Source: an uncultured bacterium
GTDB lineage: Bacteria > Actinomycetota > Coriobacteriia > Coriobacteriales > Eggerthellaceae
DNA: 64,000 nt
NCBI GenBank assembly: GCA_905215325.1
Contig: CAJMPP010000001.1
Span: forward strand, 122,817 to 186,816
Direction: 5' to 3'
Shown: piece after piece, positions 37,475-46,704 of the stretch
Layout of the letters: the number at the start of each line of letters is the position of its first letter
How positions within the stretch are numbered: position 1 is the first letter of the stretch
Notes under the pieces: generated by a model
Told to the model about the DNA's origin: nothing
What the model saw: only the letters and a program-made list of their open reading frames with translations
Databases searched by the model: none
Made by a program: the position numbers and the translations under genes

Positions 37475-38293
37475 CTATTCGTAGAACTTCGCGTCGGGAT
37501 ACGGCGGCTCGAGGGCGCGCTTGAAGGCCTGCGAGCGCACCTTCGCCAGCACGCGCTCCACGTCGGCGCGGTTGAACCCGGCCTCCACCAGGCCGTCCTC
37601 GCTGACGCCGTGCTCGAAATGCGCGATGAGCATGCGGTCGAGCGTGGGATAGTCGATACCCATGGACTTCTCGTCCTCCTGGCCGGGCGCGAGCTCGGCG
37701 CTGGGCGGCTTGACCAGCACGTGCTCGGGGATGGGCGGCAGCTGGCCGTCGCGCTCGGCGCGCTCGTTGCGCCAGCGCGCGATGGCGTACACGTCGGTTT
37801 TATACAGGCCGCCGATGGGCGCGAACGCGCCGGCCGTGTCGCCGTAGAGCGTGGAGTAGCCCATCATGGACTCGCTGCGGTTGCCCGTGTTCACCAACAT
37901 CCAGCCGTTGGCGTTGGAAAGCGCCATGAGCACCACGGTGCGGCAGCGCGCCTGCGTGTTCTCCGACGCCGTGCCTGAAAGCTTGCCGCAGCCCGAACGG
38001 CGCAGCACGGCCTCGAACGCCTCGAACGGCTCGCAGATGGACACGATGTGCGTCTCGATGCCCAGGTTGTCCGCCAGCTCGCGGGCGTCGTCCAGGGAAT
38101 GTTCCGTGGAATAGGGCCCGGGAAGCAAGACGCCGTGCACGTGATCGGGGCCGAACACGTCGGCGCACATGACGGCGATGACGCTTGAATCGATGCCGCC
38201 GGAGAGCCCCACCACCATATCGGTGAAGCCGGCGCCCTCCGCATAGGCGCGCAGCGCGTCGGCGCACGCCTCGTACATATCGTTCGCTCGCAT
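37475..38293 (-). CDS. nadE: NH3-dependent NAD+ synthetase
   Basis: A 272-residue enzyme that adenylates and amidates nicotinate adenine dinucleotide to make NAD+. The PP-loop SGGIDSS is at 31-37, and the later KPPSAELAPGQEDEKSMGIDY signature is typical of the NH3-dependent, single-domain form, which lacks a nitrilase glutaminase domain. Length is normal. The start has AAAGGA upstream. Confidence 0.96.
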   Translation of the reverse strand: MRANDMYEACADALRAYAEGAGFTDMVVGLSGGIDSSVIAVMCADVFGPDHVHGVLLPGPYSTEHSLDDARELADNLGIETHIVSICEPFEAFEAVLRRSGCGKLSGTASENTQARCRTVVLMALSNANGWMLVNTGNRSESMMGYSTLYGDTAGAFAPIGGLYKTDVYAIARWRNERAERDGQLPPIPEHVLVKPPSAELAPGQEDEKSMGIDYPTLDRMLIAHFEHGVSEDGLVEAGFNRADVERVLAKVRSQAFKRALEPPYPDAKFYE

Positions 38294-38529
38294 ACAGCTG
38301 TCCTTTCAGCACAAGCGGGATTCCTTCGGATACGAGTATGCCCAAGCGGTGTTTCAAGGTGATTGCCAGCACGCAACAGCTTGGCAACCGGTCGAATCGC
38401 ACGACCAGTGAACCAGGGACGGCAGGCGGGCAGCGTAAAGCTTGCCCTTGCCGCCGTCCGCGTACGCCAGCGCTCAATCTTGTCACCCCTCCTGTTAAAG
38501 CGGGACGGCATTGGGAGTCCCCGAAACGC

Positions 38530-38565
38530 AAGCAGGCGGCACGCCCTGGGACATGCCGCCTGCTT
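38530..38565 (-). terminator. Terminator of the hypAB genes
   Basis: AAGCAGGCGGCA pairs with TGCCGCCTGCTT, a 12-bp perfect stem, 21 bases after the hypB stop; the T-tract is short. Confidence 0.7.
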
Positions 38566-38586
38566 GGATGGGATATATTCGCCGTG

Positions 38587-39240
38587 CTATTGGATGGCGC
38601 GAATCTGCTCGGCCAGCCAGTTGGCCCACTCCTCGACGCCCTCGCCCTTGGTTGCGGCAATGGGGAAGATGGGGGCCTGCGGGTTGAGCTGGCGCACGCT
38701 GGCGTCGAACGCCTCGCGATCGAAGTTGAACACGGGCATGGTGTCCACCTTGTTCAGGATGACCACCTTCGCCGCCTGGAAGACGCCAGGGTACTTGAGC
38801 GGCTTGTCATCGCCCTCGGGCACGGACAAGATCATGACCTTGGCGTTCTCGCCCAGGTCGAAGTCGGTCGGGCACACCAGGTTGCCCACGTTCTCCACGA
38901 TGATCAGGTCCAAGCGCTCCAGATCGAGCACGTCGATGGCACGGCTGATCATGTTGGACTCCAGGTGGCACGCGCCGCCCGTGTTGATCTGCACGGCCGC
39001 GATGCCCTGGGCCTTGATCTTCTCGGCATCCACGTTGCTGGCGATGTCGCCCTCGATGACGGCGATGTTGAACTCATCGCGCAGCGCCTCGATGGTGGCA
39101 AGGATGGTGGACGTCTTGCCCGAGCCGGGGCTGGCAAGCAGGTCGAGCACGAACACGTGGTTGTCGGCGAAGCGCTTACGCAGCTGCGCCGCCAGCTGAT
39201 CGTTCTTGTCAAGGATGGGTTGCTTCATATCGATTTGCAT
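38587..39240 (-). CDS. hypB: Hydrogenase nickel incorporation GTPase HypB
   Basis: A 217-residue SIMIBI-class GTPase that loads nickel into [NiFe]-hydrogenase with HypA. The P-loop ASPGSGKT is at 36-43, the GGACHLE metal site and NKVD specificity motif are present. It lacks the N-terminal CxxCGC metal motif and any His-rich stretch, so it should not store nickel. It lies 154 bases after hypA, and GGAGG precedes the ATG. No hydrogenase or hypCDEF genes are in the window. Confidence 0.96.
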   Translation of the reverse strand: MQIDMKQPILDKNDQLAAQLRKRFADNHVFVLDLLASPGSGKTSTILATIEALRDEFNIAVIEGDIASNVDAEKIKAQGIAAVQINTGGACHLESNMISRAIDVLDLERLDLIIVENVGNLVCPTDFDLGENAKVMILSVPEGDDKPLKYPGVFQAAKVVILNKVDTMPVFNFDREAFDASVRQLNPQAPIFPIAATKGEGVEEWANWLAEQIRAIQ

Positions 39241-39394
39241 GCTGAATCCTCCTATTGATCAAGCAGCGGTTTCAGTTATGAACCGGATTGGAAAGGCGCG
39301 GCGAATGCACGTTGCCTCCCGGCTGCGCCCTATAGGGAAGCGCCTCCCCGCGCACGGCCGCGGCTTCGCCGGCACAGCGACGCGCTGACGCTCG

Positions 39395-39748
39395 TTAGTC
39401 GTCGGGCAGGTCCACCTCGATGGAGTCGATCTGCAGCTCGCGACCGGCTAAAAGCTTCGTGTCGTAGCCGCCGCACTCAGGGCACACCATGTGAAAGCGG
39501 TCGTGCTCGTACTCGGCGCCGCAGTCCAAGCAAAGGCTTCGAGGCTTTACCATGTTGATCTCAAGCTCCGCGCCTTCGCTCATGGTGCCCTCCGTGAGCA
39601 CCTCGAACGCGAAGCGCAGCGAATCCTCGATCGCCTCGGTCATCTCGCCGATGGACAGCGTGACCTTCAACACCTTCGTGGCGCCCGCCTGCACGGCGGA
39701 CTTCTCCACCGCCTCCATGACGCCGGTCATGATACCTAGCTCGTGCAT
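39395..39748 (-). CDS. hypA: Hydrogenase nickel-metallochaperone HypA
   Basis: A 117-residue protein beginning MHELGIM, where the N-terminal Met-His2-Glu3 binds nickel. The zinc site is formed by two CxxC pairs (CLDCGAEYE near residue 73 and CPECGGYD near 89). AAGGAG is well placed before the ATG. It hands nickel to HypB. Confidence 0.96.
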   Translation of the reverse strand: MHELGIMTGVMEAVEKSAVQAGATKVLKVTLSIGEMTEAIEDSLRFAFEVLTEGTMSEGAELEINMVKPRSLCLDCGAEYEHDRFHMVCPECGGYDTKLLAGRELQIDSIEVDLPDD

Positions 39749-39822
39749 GCAGCTCCTTCGATCCGCGAAACCGTGCAGCGCCCGCGCCGCACGCCATTGG
39801 TACGAACCCCATACTATCCCAA

Positions 39823-39847
39823 GAAGGCCCGCACGAAGCGGGCCTTC
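39823..39847 (-). terminator. Terminator after tatC
   Basis: GAAGGCCCGC and GCGGGCCTTC with a five-base loop, 30 bases past the tatC stop; the T-tract on the minus strand is short. Confidence 0.75.
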
Positions 39848-39876
39848 AGGTTAACCATATATGTTTGCCGGCAAAG

Positions 39877-40710
39877 CTACTTGCGCTTCACGGCTTTGAG
39901 CTTCTTGGTCTTGGGGGCTGCCGCCTGGGCAGCGTCGTCCTCCTGCACAAGCTCCTGGTTCTGCTTCTTGATGCGTCCGGCAAGCGCGATGCGGGCCAGC
40001 AGCAGCGACACCTCGTACAGCACGATCAACGCGGCGAACATGAGCGCCATGGTGACCGGCGATGCGTCGGGCGTGACGATGGCGCAGAACACCAGCAGGC
40101 CGACGTAGATGCCACGCCAGCTATTGCGCAGCTTCTTGTACGGCACCACGTTGAACACCACCAGGTAGAAGATGACCAGCGGCAGCTCGAAGGCCACGCC
40201 AAAGCCCAGCTCGAACTTGATGATGATGTCCACGTAGCTGGCCATGCGAGGCGTGACGGTGCCCAAGCCCATGGCCTGGTCGGTGAGCCACTGGAACGCC
40301 GGGTTCAGGATGATGCAGTAGCAGAAGATGGTGCCCACGATGAACAGCACCACTGCCGCGACGAACGTGGGGATGAACCACTTGCGCTCGTTGGGCTTGA
40401 GCGCCGGCAGGAAAAACGCCAGCAGTTGCCACAGGATAACCGGCGAGCAAGCCACGATGGCCGCCCAGATGGAGATCTTGAAGCGAGTGGAGAACGCCTC
40501 GAACGGGTCGATGGCCATGAACGACGGCAGGCCGTCGGGGCCCTTCGGCAGGTACTCGGCGATGGGGATCATCAGGAACTGGCCCATGGTGGGCGTGGCG
40601 AAGTAGAACACGCACACGCCGACGAGCAGGCACACCACGATGCGCACCAAGCGCATGCGCAGCTCGCCTAGATGATCGAATAGGGGCATTCGCGCCGGTC
40701 CGATAGGCAT
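39877..40710 (-). CDS. tatC: Twin-arginine translocase subunit TatC
   Basis: A 277-residue protein with the six TM segments of TatC and its signature segments: the N-terminal MPLFDHLGELRMRLVR, FMAIDPFEAF, and PxLKPNERKW in the first loop, where twin-arginine signals are recognised. A charged C-terminal tail rich in Lys/Ala follows. Its ATG lies three bases after the tatB-like stop, with GGGGGAG just before, so the two genes form an operon. Confidence 0.96.
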   Translation of the reverse strand: MPIGPARMPLFDHLGELRMRLVRIVVCLLVGVCVFYFATPTMGQFLMIPIAEYLPKGPDGLPSFMAIDPFEAFSTRFKISIWAAIVACSPVILWQLLAFFLPALKPNERKWFIPTFVAAVVLFIVGTIFCYCIILNPAFQWLTDQAMGLGTVTPRMASYVDIIIKFELGFGVAFELPLVIFYLVVFNVVPYKKLRNSWRGIYVGLLVFCAIVTPDASPVTMALMFAALIVLYEVSLLLARIALAGRIKKQNQELVQEDDAAQAAAPKTKKLKAVKRK

Positions 40711-40713
40711 CGG

Positions 40714-41283
40714 TTACTCCCCCTTCGTTTCGGTGTCGGAAGACTGGGCAGCGGGCGCTGCCGGTGCGGCGGGCGCCGCGGGAGCCGCTTGAGCGGCGGT
40801 TTCGGGAGCTGCAGCCTCGGTCGACTGGGCATCGGCCGCGGCCAGCGCGGCCTGCTTGGCGGCCTCGGCCCTTTCGGCTTCGGCGGCCTGCTTGGCGGCG
40901 CGCTCGCGATCATAGCGGGCCTTGCGCTCGCTGAAGCTTTCCTGCTGCCCCGCCGGACGCGGCTTGGGGGCCATTGCGGTCGAGGAACTATGCGAGGACA
41001 CGGCCTTGCTTGCGCTGCTCACCGCCTTGCTGGCGCCGTTGGCGGCCTTCTTGCCGGCATCGGCGGCCTTTTCCATGACGTCGAGCGGGTTCTTGAACGG
41101 CTCATCGGAATCGGGGTCGTACACCTCGTTCTTGATAACCTTGTTCATCTCCTCCTGCGCGTTGCGGAACTTGCCGATGGCCTTGCCAAGCGTTTTCGCC
41201 ATTGCGGGCAGCTTGTCGGGGCCGAACAGCAGGAAACCGAACAGCAGAATGAGAAATAGCTCAAATCCACCGATACCAAACAA
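40714..41283 (-). CDS. tatB: TatA/TatB-family twin-arginine translocase subunit
   Basis: A 189-residue protein: a short N-terminal TM helix (FELFLILLFGFLLFGPDKLP, with the FGPDKLP hinge) followed by an amphipathic helix (MAKTLGKAIGKFRNAQEEMNK) and a long Ala/Pro-rich, charged tail. The length and the helix fit TatB; TatA is shorter. I place the start at a TTG (41283), giving MFGIGGFELF, because AAAGGGG lies just upstream and any further start would place about 20 hydrophilic residues ahead of the TM helix. No separate tatA is seen here. Confidence 0.85.
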   Translation of the reverse strand: MFGIGGFELFLILLFGFLLFGPDKLPAMAKTLGKAIGKFRNAQEEMNKVIKNEVYDPDSDEPFKNPLDVMEKAADAGKKAANGASKAVSSASKAVSSHSSSTAMAPKPRPAGQQESFSERKARYDRERAAKQAAEAERAEAAKQAALAAADAQSTEAAAPETAAQAAPAAPAAPAAPAAQSSDTETKGE

Positions 41284-41450
41284 AGCATTCCCCTTTGCGT
41301 GCGTTCCCTTTACTCTTTTCACGCTTGCGCGCGACAGCCATTCATGGTAGCACAAACGCCCCGACCCCCTTCGCGCGCACTTCCTTTACAAAAAAGTTCT
41401 GCTCGGGAAGCCGCATTCGGGGACCGGGGCGTTATCCGTTGCCAGGGTTG

Positions 41451-41645
41451 CTACATGGACAGCACGGAAAGCGCGATGGTGGGGATGCCGAGTGCCAGCA
41501 CCAGGATGACGCACACCACCACGGTGAAGATCTTCTTGGTGCGGGCCGCCGCCTCGCGGCGCGCCTTCTCGCGCGCCTCGCGCTCCTGCGCCGCCTTGAT
41601 GCGTTCGGCCTTCTGCTTGGCCGTGAGCTTCTGATTCGTTCCCAT
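41451..41645 (-). CDS. Small membrane protein, 64 aa
   Basis: A charged N-terminal helix rich in Lys, Glu, Arg and Ala (residues 5-38) is followed by one C-terminal TM helix (IFTVVVCVILVLALGIPTIALSV). The ATG lies seven bases after the amidohydrolase stop, with GAGGT inside the last codons of that gene, so it is probably co-translated. I do not recognise the family. The shape resembles small tail-anchored proteins. Confidence 0.65.
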   Translation of the reverse strand: MGTNQKLTAKQKAERIKAAQEREAREKARREAAARTKKIFTVVVCVILVLALGIPTIALSVLSM

Positions 41646-41651
41646 GGCGCG

Positions 41652-43004
41652 CTACCTCAGCTTGCTGCGGATCTCGATGACACGGGCGATGCTGCGAGCC
41701 ACTTCCACGCCAACATGCCAGCTGCTCTTCTCGTACAGCACGTTGCCGCCCACCATGGTCATGAGCACGTCGGAGCCGTTGCAGGCGTTGACCACGGCCG
41801 AAACCGGGTCGGTGGCCGGCGTTTGGTGCGAGCCGGACAGGTCGACGGCGATGACGTCGGCCAGCTTGCCCACTTCCAAGCTGCCCACCTTGTCGTCCAT
41901 GCGCAGCGCGCGGGCGCCGCCGATGGTGGCCATCTCCAGCATGGTGGAGGACTTCATGAAGCTGCGCGGGTTCACGGCGCGCTGGATGAGCATGCCGGTG
42001 TGCATCTCCGAGATCATGTCGGTGGAGTCGGTGGCGGCGGGGCTGTCGGTGCCCAGGCCCACGCGCAGGCCGTTGTTCAGGAACTCGGCGAGCGGGGCCA
42101 CGCCCATGCCCAGCTGGGCGTTGATGCGAGGGCAGCTGGCCACGGAGACGTCGTACTCCTTGAGCTTGGCCACGTCATGGTCGTCGACGTAGACGCCGTG
42201 CACCATCATGACGTTGTCGCTCTCGAACGCGCCCCAGTTCAGCACGTAGTTGACCGGCGTGGTGCCCGTGGGCAGCCACGGCGGGACCTCCACGTAGCAG
42301 CGCGTGGTGTCCATGGAATGGACGGAGAAGGGCGAGGAGCCGTAGCGCACGAAATCGCACTCCTCGCGGTCGCCGGCCAGGCGCAGCGCCACGGGGAGGT
42401 TCTCCTTGGAGGCGAGCTGGGCGACCTTGCGGAAGATCTCCGGGTTGCAGGTGAACAGCGACGACGGGGCCAGGCCGACGGTAAGACGGTCGGAATCGAC
42501 CTCCTCCTGCCAATGAGCCAGGTCGCTCTCGGCCTGATGCATGGCGAAGTCGACGCGACGGCGGTCCATGGCGCCCACCTCGCGGTAGACGACGCCGCGC
42601 ATGCCCAGCTTCTGCATAGCGGTGCAGCTGGCGCCCGAGGTGGTGATGTCGGCCACGGTGGTGATGCCGCTGGATAGCGACTCAAGGCCGCCCAGGATGG
42701 CCGAATCGTACCAATCGGCGACGTCCATCTTCGCGGACAGCTCGCGCATGGTCATGGTCCAGGTGGCGTAGGGGACATCGTGGACGATGCCGCGCATGAC
42801 CGCGTTCTCCAGGTGGGTGTGCAGGTCGACGAAGCCGGGCAGGATGGCCGCCTGGCCGAAATCGGAGACCTCCTCATCAGGATAGCGCAACTTGAGCATG
42901 GCGGCGTCGCCGACGTCGCGGATGGCGCCGTCGCGAACGAGCACCGCACCGTTGTGAATGGGTTCCGACGTGATGGGAAGCACGTACTGCGCGCACAAAA
43001 GCAT
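41652..43004 (-). CDS. Amidohydrolase (TRZ/ATZ, MtaD/SsnA-like deaminase)
   Basis: A 450-residue metal-dependent hydrolase of the cytosine-deaminase-like superfamily. HxH is at 62-64 (FVDLHTHLENAV), a further His in VHGVYVDDHD and the Asp in GLGTDSPAATDS complete the site. Relatives deaminate S-adenosylhomocysteine, 5'-methylthioadenosine or guanine; the substrate is not certain. The start at 43004 is set by GCGAGG upstream, while the first upstream in-frame codon (TTG at 43034) lacks a ribosome site. A small membrane protein gene follows directly. Confidence 0.88.
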   Translation of the reverse strand: MLLCAQYVLPITSEPIHNGAVLVRDGAIRDVGDAAMLKLRYPDEEVSDFGQAAILPGFVDLHTHLENAVMRGIVHDVPYATWTMTMRELSAKMDVADWYDSAILGGLESLSSGITTVADITTSGASCTAMQKLGMRGVVYREVGAMDRRRVDFAMHQAESDLAHWQEEVDSDRLTVGLAPSSLFTCNPEIFRKVAQLASKENLPVALRLAGDREECDFVRYGSSPFSVHSMDTTRCYVEVPPWLPTGTTPVNYVLNWGAFESDNVMMVHGVYVDDHDVAKLKEYDVSVASCPRINAQLGMGVAPLAEFLNNGLRVGLGTDSPAATDSTDMISEMHTGMLIQRAVNPRSFMKSSTMLEMATIGGARALRMDDKVGSLEVGKLADVIAVDLSGSHQTPATDPVSAVVNACNGSDVLMTMVGGNVLYEKSSWHVGVEVARSIARVIEIRSKLR

Positions 43005-43124
43005 GGGCTGCCTCGCTTGTTCCGTGATTTGCAAGTAAACACGTATGATAGCACCGATGAGCGCCCCGGCGGAGCTTCCACGAAAGCAACGCGGCGAGCG
43101 GCGCGGGGAGGGGCGCTCGCCCGC

Positions 43125-44453
43125 TTACTTCAGCGGCAACGTTGCGGTGAACGCGGTGCCTTCGGCCTGCGTGCTGGAGGCGGTCAGCGCGCCGCCGTGC
43201 TCCTCGGCGATGGCCCGCGCGATGGCAAGCCCCAGGCCGTGCCCGCCGGCGCCGCCCGTGCGCGCCTTGTCCGCGCGGTAGAAACGGTCGAACACGTGGG
43301 GAAGATCCTCGGGGGATATGAGCGCGCCGGTATTGCGCACCTCGAGCTTTGCCTGCTTGCCCGCGCACGAAAGCGCCACGTCGACCGCTCCCCCGTCGTC
43401 GACGTATTTGCAGGCATTGTCGATGAGCGTGCCCGCCAAGCGGCGCAGCCGCTGCTTGTTGCCGCGCAGCTTGATGCCCGGCTCCACCTGCGATCCCAGC
43501 TTCACGCCGCGTTCGAACGCCACCGATTCGAACTGCAGGACCTCGCCTTCGATGACGTCGGACAGGTCGACTTCCTCCAGGGTCGGGCGCGCGGCGCCGG
43601 ATTGCGCGGCGGCCTCCTCCTCGTCCATCTTCGCCAGCGTGAGCAGGTCGCCCACCAGCCCTTGCATGGCCTCGGCCTCGTGCTGCGTGCTCTCGAGCCA
43701 CTGGCTTTGGCTTGCCACGCTGCGCTCGGGATGCTCGAGCGCGATGGACGTGTTGGCAAGGATCACGGTGAGCGGGGTCTTCAGATCGTGCGACGCGTCG
43801 GCCACGAAGCGGCGCTGCCGCGTCCAGGCGCGGGCGACGGGGCGCAGCGCCCAGCGGCTGAAGAACAGGCTGATGACAAGGAACACGGCCAGCGCCGCAA
43901 CCTCCACCACGGCGAGCGTTGCCGCCAGAGCGCGCCAGCCGCTCGCGCTGCCCATGTCGGCGAACGCCAGATACATGACGCCGCCTGCCTGGCGCTTCAC
44001 ATAGAACAGGCCCAGGTCGGACAGGCTGCCGAAGCCCTCGTCGGCGCCGGCGAGCAGCTCGCCGGCCTGCTCGAGCACGTCTTGGCTGATGGACGCCGTG
44101 TTGTAGCGGCCGAGGGCGGTCATGGCCCCGTCCGCGGATACGGAGAAGATCGCCATGGGAATGACCTGCCCCTCGCCGCGCTCGTGCCCGCCGATGGTCG
44201 GCGGCGCCGCAACGTCGTCGGGCGCCGCCTGGCCGTTGCCGGATTCCGGCTGGCCTTCGCCAAGCGCATCCTTCCCCATCTGCCTGCCTTGATGCTCGGA
44301 TGCCTGCGCGATGGCCTGGCTGAGCGCGCCGTCGACCGTGGCAACGCTTTGCCGATGGTTCACCACGCAGATGGACGCGAAGATCACCGTCAGCACAACG
44401 GCAACGGTGGCCATGTTCAACGCTATGAACTTGATGCGAAGCTTTTTCAGCAT
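43125..44453 (-). CDS. OmpR-type sensor histidine kinase
   Basis: A 442-residue kinase: TM1 near 10-31, an extracytoplasmic domain of about 140 residues that includes a Gly/Pro/Asp-rich linker, TM2 near 175-197, then the dimerisation helix with His222 (FVADASHDLKTPLTVI) and an ATP-binding domain (DNACKYVDDGGA, GHGLGLAIARAIAEEHGG). There is no HAMP of normal length between TM2 and the His box. It lies 12 bases after its response regulator gene. Confidence 0.92.
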   Translation of the reverse strand: MLKKLRIKFIALNMATVAVVLTVIFASICVVNHRQSVATVDGALSQAIAQASEHQGRQMGKDALGEGQPESGNGQAAPDDVAAPPTIGGHERGEGQVIPMAIFSVSADGAMTALGRYNTASISQDVLEQAGELLAGADEGFGSLSDLGLFYVKRQAGGVMYLAFADMGSASGWRALAATLAVVEVAALAVFLVISLFFSRWALRPVARAWTRQRRFVADASHDLKTPLTVILANTSIALEHPERSVASQSQWLESTQHEAEAMQGLVGDLLTLAKMDEEEAAAQSGAARPTLEEVDLSDVIEGEVLQFESVAFERGVKLGSQVEPGIKLRGNKQRLRRLAGTLIDNACKYVDDGGAVDVALSCAGKQAKLEVRNTGALISPEDLPHVFDRFYRADKARTGGAGGHGLGLAIARAIAEEHGGALTASSTQAEGTAFTATLPLK

Positions 44454-44465
44454 GGAATGGCCGCC

Positions 44466-45149
44466 TTAGGCCGCGGCGCCGTCGGCGGCGAAACGGTAGC
44501 CCGCCTTGCGGATGGTCTCGATGCAGGCCCGCGAGCCCAAGAATCGCATCTTCTTGCGCAGGAAGCTGACGTATGCCTCGACGTTGTTGTCCTCAGCGCT
44601 CGATTCCACGCCCCACACGCGCTCGATGAGCAGTTCCTTCGACACCACCTGGCCGGCATTGCCCATGAGCACCTTCGCCAGGGAAAACTCCTTGAACGAC
44701 AGGTGGATGGCCTTCTGCCCGCACGTCAGGTCGTAGCTTTCCAGGTTCAGCGAAAGGTCGCCCGCATCGAGCTTCTCGAAGATCACCTCGCCCTGGCGGC
44801 GCGTGAGGGCGCGCAGGTGCGCCAGCAGCTCGGCGGGGCTGAAGGGCTTGGTCATATAGTCATCAGCGCCGCTGTCCAGACCGGTGATCTTGTCGGGCAC
44901 GGCATCGCGCGCGGTGAGCAGCAGCACCGGCGTGCTCACGTTCTTGCGGCGCAATTCGGTCACTACCGTGAAACCGTCCATTTTGGGAAGCATGACGTCC
45001 AGGATGACCACATCGTAGATGTCGCTTTCGGCATAGGCCAGGCCGTCGGCGCCGTTGTGCACCACGTCGGTGCCGCAGCCGTTCTCCTCCAGGATGTGCG
45101 CCAGCGCGCGGGCCAGCCGCACGTCGTCTTCCACGATGAGGACCTGCAT
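44466..45149 (-). CDS. OmpR/PhoB-family response regulator
   Basis: A 227-residue regulator with an intact receiver domain (acid pair 8-9, phosphoacceptor Asp51 in VVILDVMLP, Thr in LLTARD, Lys in TKPF) and a winged-helix output domain (AVHLSFKEFSLAKVL-like, VESSAEDNNVEAYVSFLRKK, IRKAGYRF). It is the first gene of the pair with the kinase downstream. No target can be told. This family binds 10-11 bp direct repeats, of which one array is seen at 10267-10316. Confidence 0.94.
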   Translation of the reverse strand: MQVLIVEDDVRLARALAHILEENGCGTDVVHNGADGLAYAESDIYDVVILDVMLPKMDGFTVVTELRRKNVSTPVLLLTARDAVPDKITGLDSGADDYMTKPFSPAELLAHLRALTRRQGEVIFEKLDAGDLSLNLESYDLTCGQKAIHLSFKEFSLAKVLMGNAGQVVSKELLIERVWGVESSAEDNNVEAYVSFLRKKMRFLGSRACIETIRKAGYRFAADGAAA

Positions 45150-45250
45150 GGTGCGCCTTCCGTCGATTCCCGAACCCGCGCCTCAGGGCGCAGGCATGCA
45201 TTCTTTCGGTCAACAGTATACGGCGCAGCCTGAAAACGGGCTTAAAGAAC

Positions 45251-45274
45251 GGGGCCGCCCCGAAGGACGGCCCC
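45251..45274 (-). terminator. Terminator of the ferredoxin-protein gene
   Basis: GGGGCCG and CGGCCCC stem; on the minus strand it runs into CGTTCTTTAAG. Confidence 0.7.
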
Positions 45275-45299
45275 GTGCGCGGAAGCTATGGGATAGGAT

Positions 45300-46484
45300 T
45301 TAGCGCTCGTAGACCTGATCGCAGCCGAGCAGGTCCTTCATGGTGTGCCAGATCTGGTGCGGGTCGCCAACGGGATGCGCAGGCGGCTGCATCTCATAGC
45401 GCTCCACCGCGCCCGAAAGCAGATCTACGGCGAACACCTCGTCGGAAAGCGTGAGAGCCTGCTGCGGGCAGATGTCCGTGCAGCAGCGGCACTTCACGCA
45501 ATCGCCGGGGAAATGCTCCACGCCGAACGTCCCATCCTCATCGGTGAACTTGCTGATGGCGCCGGTCGGGCAGAACGTCGCGCACATCTGGCAGCTGCTG
45601 CACTTGCCCGGGTCGATGATGACGTGGCCCCACAAACGCGTCTCGATCATGACGTCCTGCGGCTCGCCCAAGCTGGACAGGCTGTTCAGCAGAAGCTCGC
45701 GGCGATCGGGGATGAAGTGCGGCAGCGTGCCGTCCTCCATCACCTTTTGGAAGCGTGATTCGAGCTTCTCCTTGATACCGAGCGTTTCCTTCACGGCGTA
45801 GTCGGCGGTGGTGCCGGCGGCGGCTTTCGCCTCGGAGCCCACCTCCGCGAAGAACCTGCGCTTGCCGGCATCGAAGCTGGATTTGCCCTCAAGGCGCACC
45901 TGGTGCGGGAACTTCTTCACCAGGTCGACGCGCATGTCGCTGTTCCATGTTTCCAGCAGCGTGTTGGCGGTGTCGCGCACCTGCTCGGCCATGTGGAACC
46001 CGGTGGCGTGCTCGCAGGAGGCGCACTTGCCCTCGACCAGGCTGACGTGTTTGGCGCCGGCGACGGCCAGGGTGACGAGCAAGCTTTCCTCCACGCGCCC
46101 AAGGCACGTGACGGACACGACTTTCTCCAGGTCGAGCAGCCCTTCTGCGGCGTTCACGATCTGCTCGCACGCGATGACGATCTCGCCGTCGGCGGCGCGC
46201 ATGGCTTGGATGCAGCGATGCAGCAGCTCGGCGTCGTTGGGACGATGGGCCTCGAGCGCGCACGTGGGACACACGGTGGCGCACGTGCCGCAGCCGATGC
46301 ACTTCTCCGGCGAGATGATCAGCTCGTTGTCGTTATAGGAAATGCAGCCCGATGTGCACACCTCCGCGCATTTCATGCACGTGGCGTTGCGATTGCGCAC
46401 GACAGCGCAGCGGTTCTGGTGAACCGTGATATCGGCGCTCTGAAGTTTTTCGAGCAGACCGAGGAAATTCTTGGCACTTGGCAT
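45300..46484 (-). CDS. Multi-cluster 4Fe-4S ferredoxin-type protein
   Basis: A 394-residue protein with two two-cluster ferredoxin domains. The N-terminal one has CMKCAEVCTSGC and CIGCGTCATVCPTC; the C-terminal one has CSSCQMCATFCPTG and CVKCRCCTDICPQQ. The middle region (about residues 95-190) has CEQ, VSVTCLGRVEESL and GKCASCEHATG, which recalls the hydrogenase iron-sulfur subunit (MvhD-like) fold. It probably moves electrons between a donor and a membrane or cytosolic oxidoreductase, but no partner is adjacent. The start at 46484 follows AAAGGGG and drops 26 unlikely residues upstream. Confidence 0.85.
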   Translation of the reverse strand: MPSAKNFLGLLEKLQSADITVHQNRCAVVRNRNATCMKCAEVCTSGCISYNDNELIISPEKCIGCGTCATVCPTCALEAHRPNDAELLHRCIQAMRAADGEIVIACEQIVNAAEGLLDLEKVVSVTCLGRVEESLLVTLAVAGAKHVSLVEGKCASCEHATGFHMAEQVRDTANTLLETWNSDMRVDLVKKFPHQVRLEGKSSFDAGKRRFFAEVGSEAKAAAGTTADYAVKETLGIKEKLESRFQKVMEDGTLPHFIPDRRELLLNSLSSLGEPQDVMIETRLWGHVIIDPGKCSSCQMCATFCPTGAISKFTDEDGTFGVEHFPGDCVKCRCCTDICPQQALTLSDEVFAVDLLSGAVERYEMQPPAHPVGDPHQIWHTMKDLLGCDQVYER

Positions 46485-46704
46485 TGCTGCCCCTTTCTCG
46501 TCTACCCCCTTGCAATTGGTTAGTATAGCCGTTCGCAAACGCAAGCCATCCCCACGGTCCAAGCGTTAGACATGGCAAACAAATGCGCTCGGCTTTCCCC
46601 AACACCTACGCGAACATTCCAGCTGCAGCGGGGATGATGGGGTACAGCGCCATAGAGCTTCCGAGATGCGCTATCCTGTTGGGCAAAACACGGAAGGAGG
46701 CCTT

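Noticed and set aside
42780..45233. An 817-codon plus-strand open frame
   Set aside because: It is antisense to the amidohydrolase, kinase and response regulator genes, which all have full motifs.
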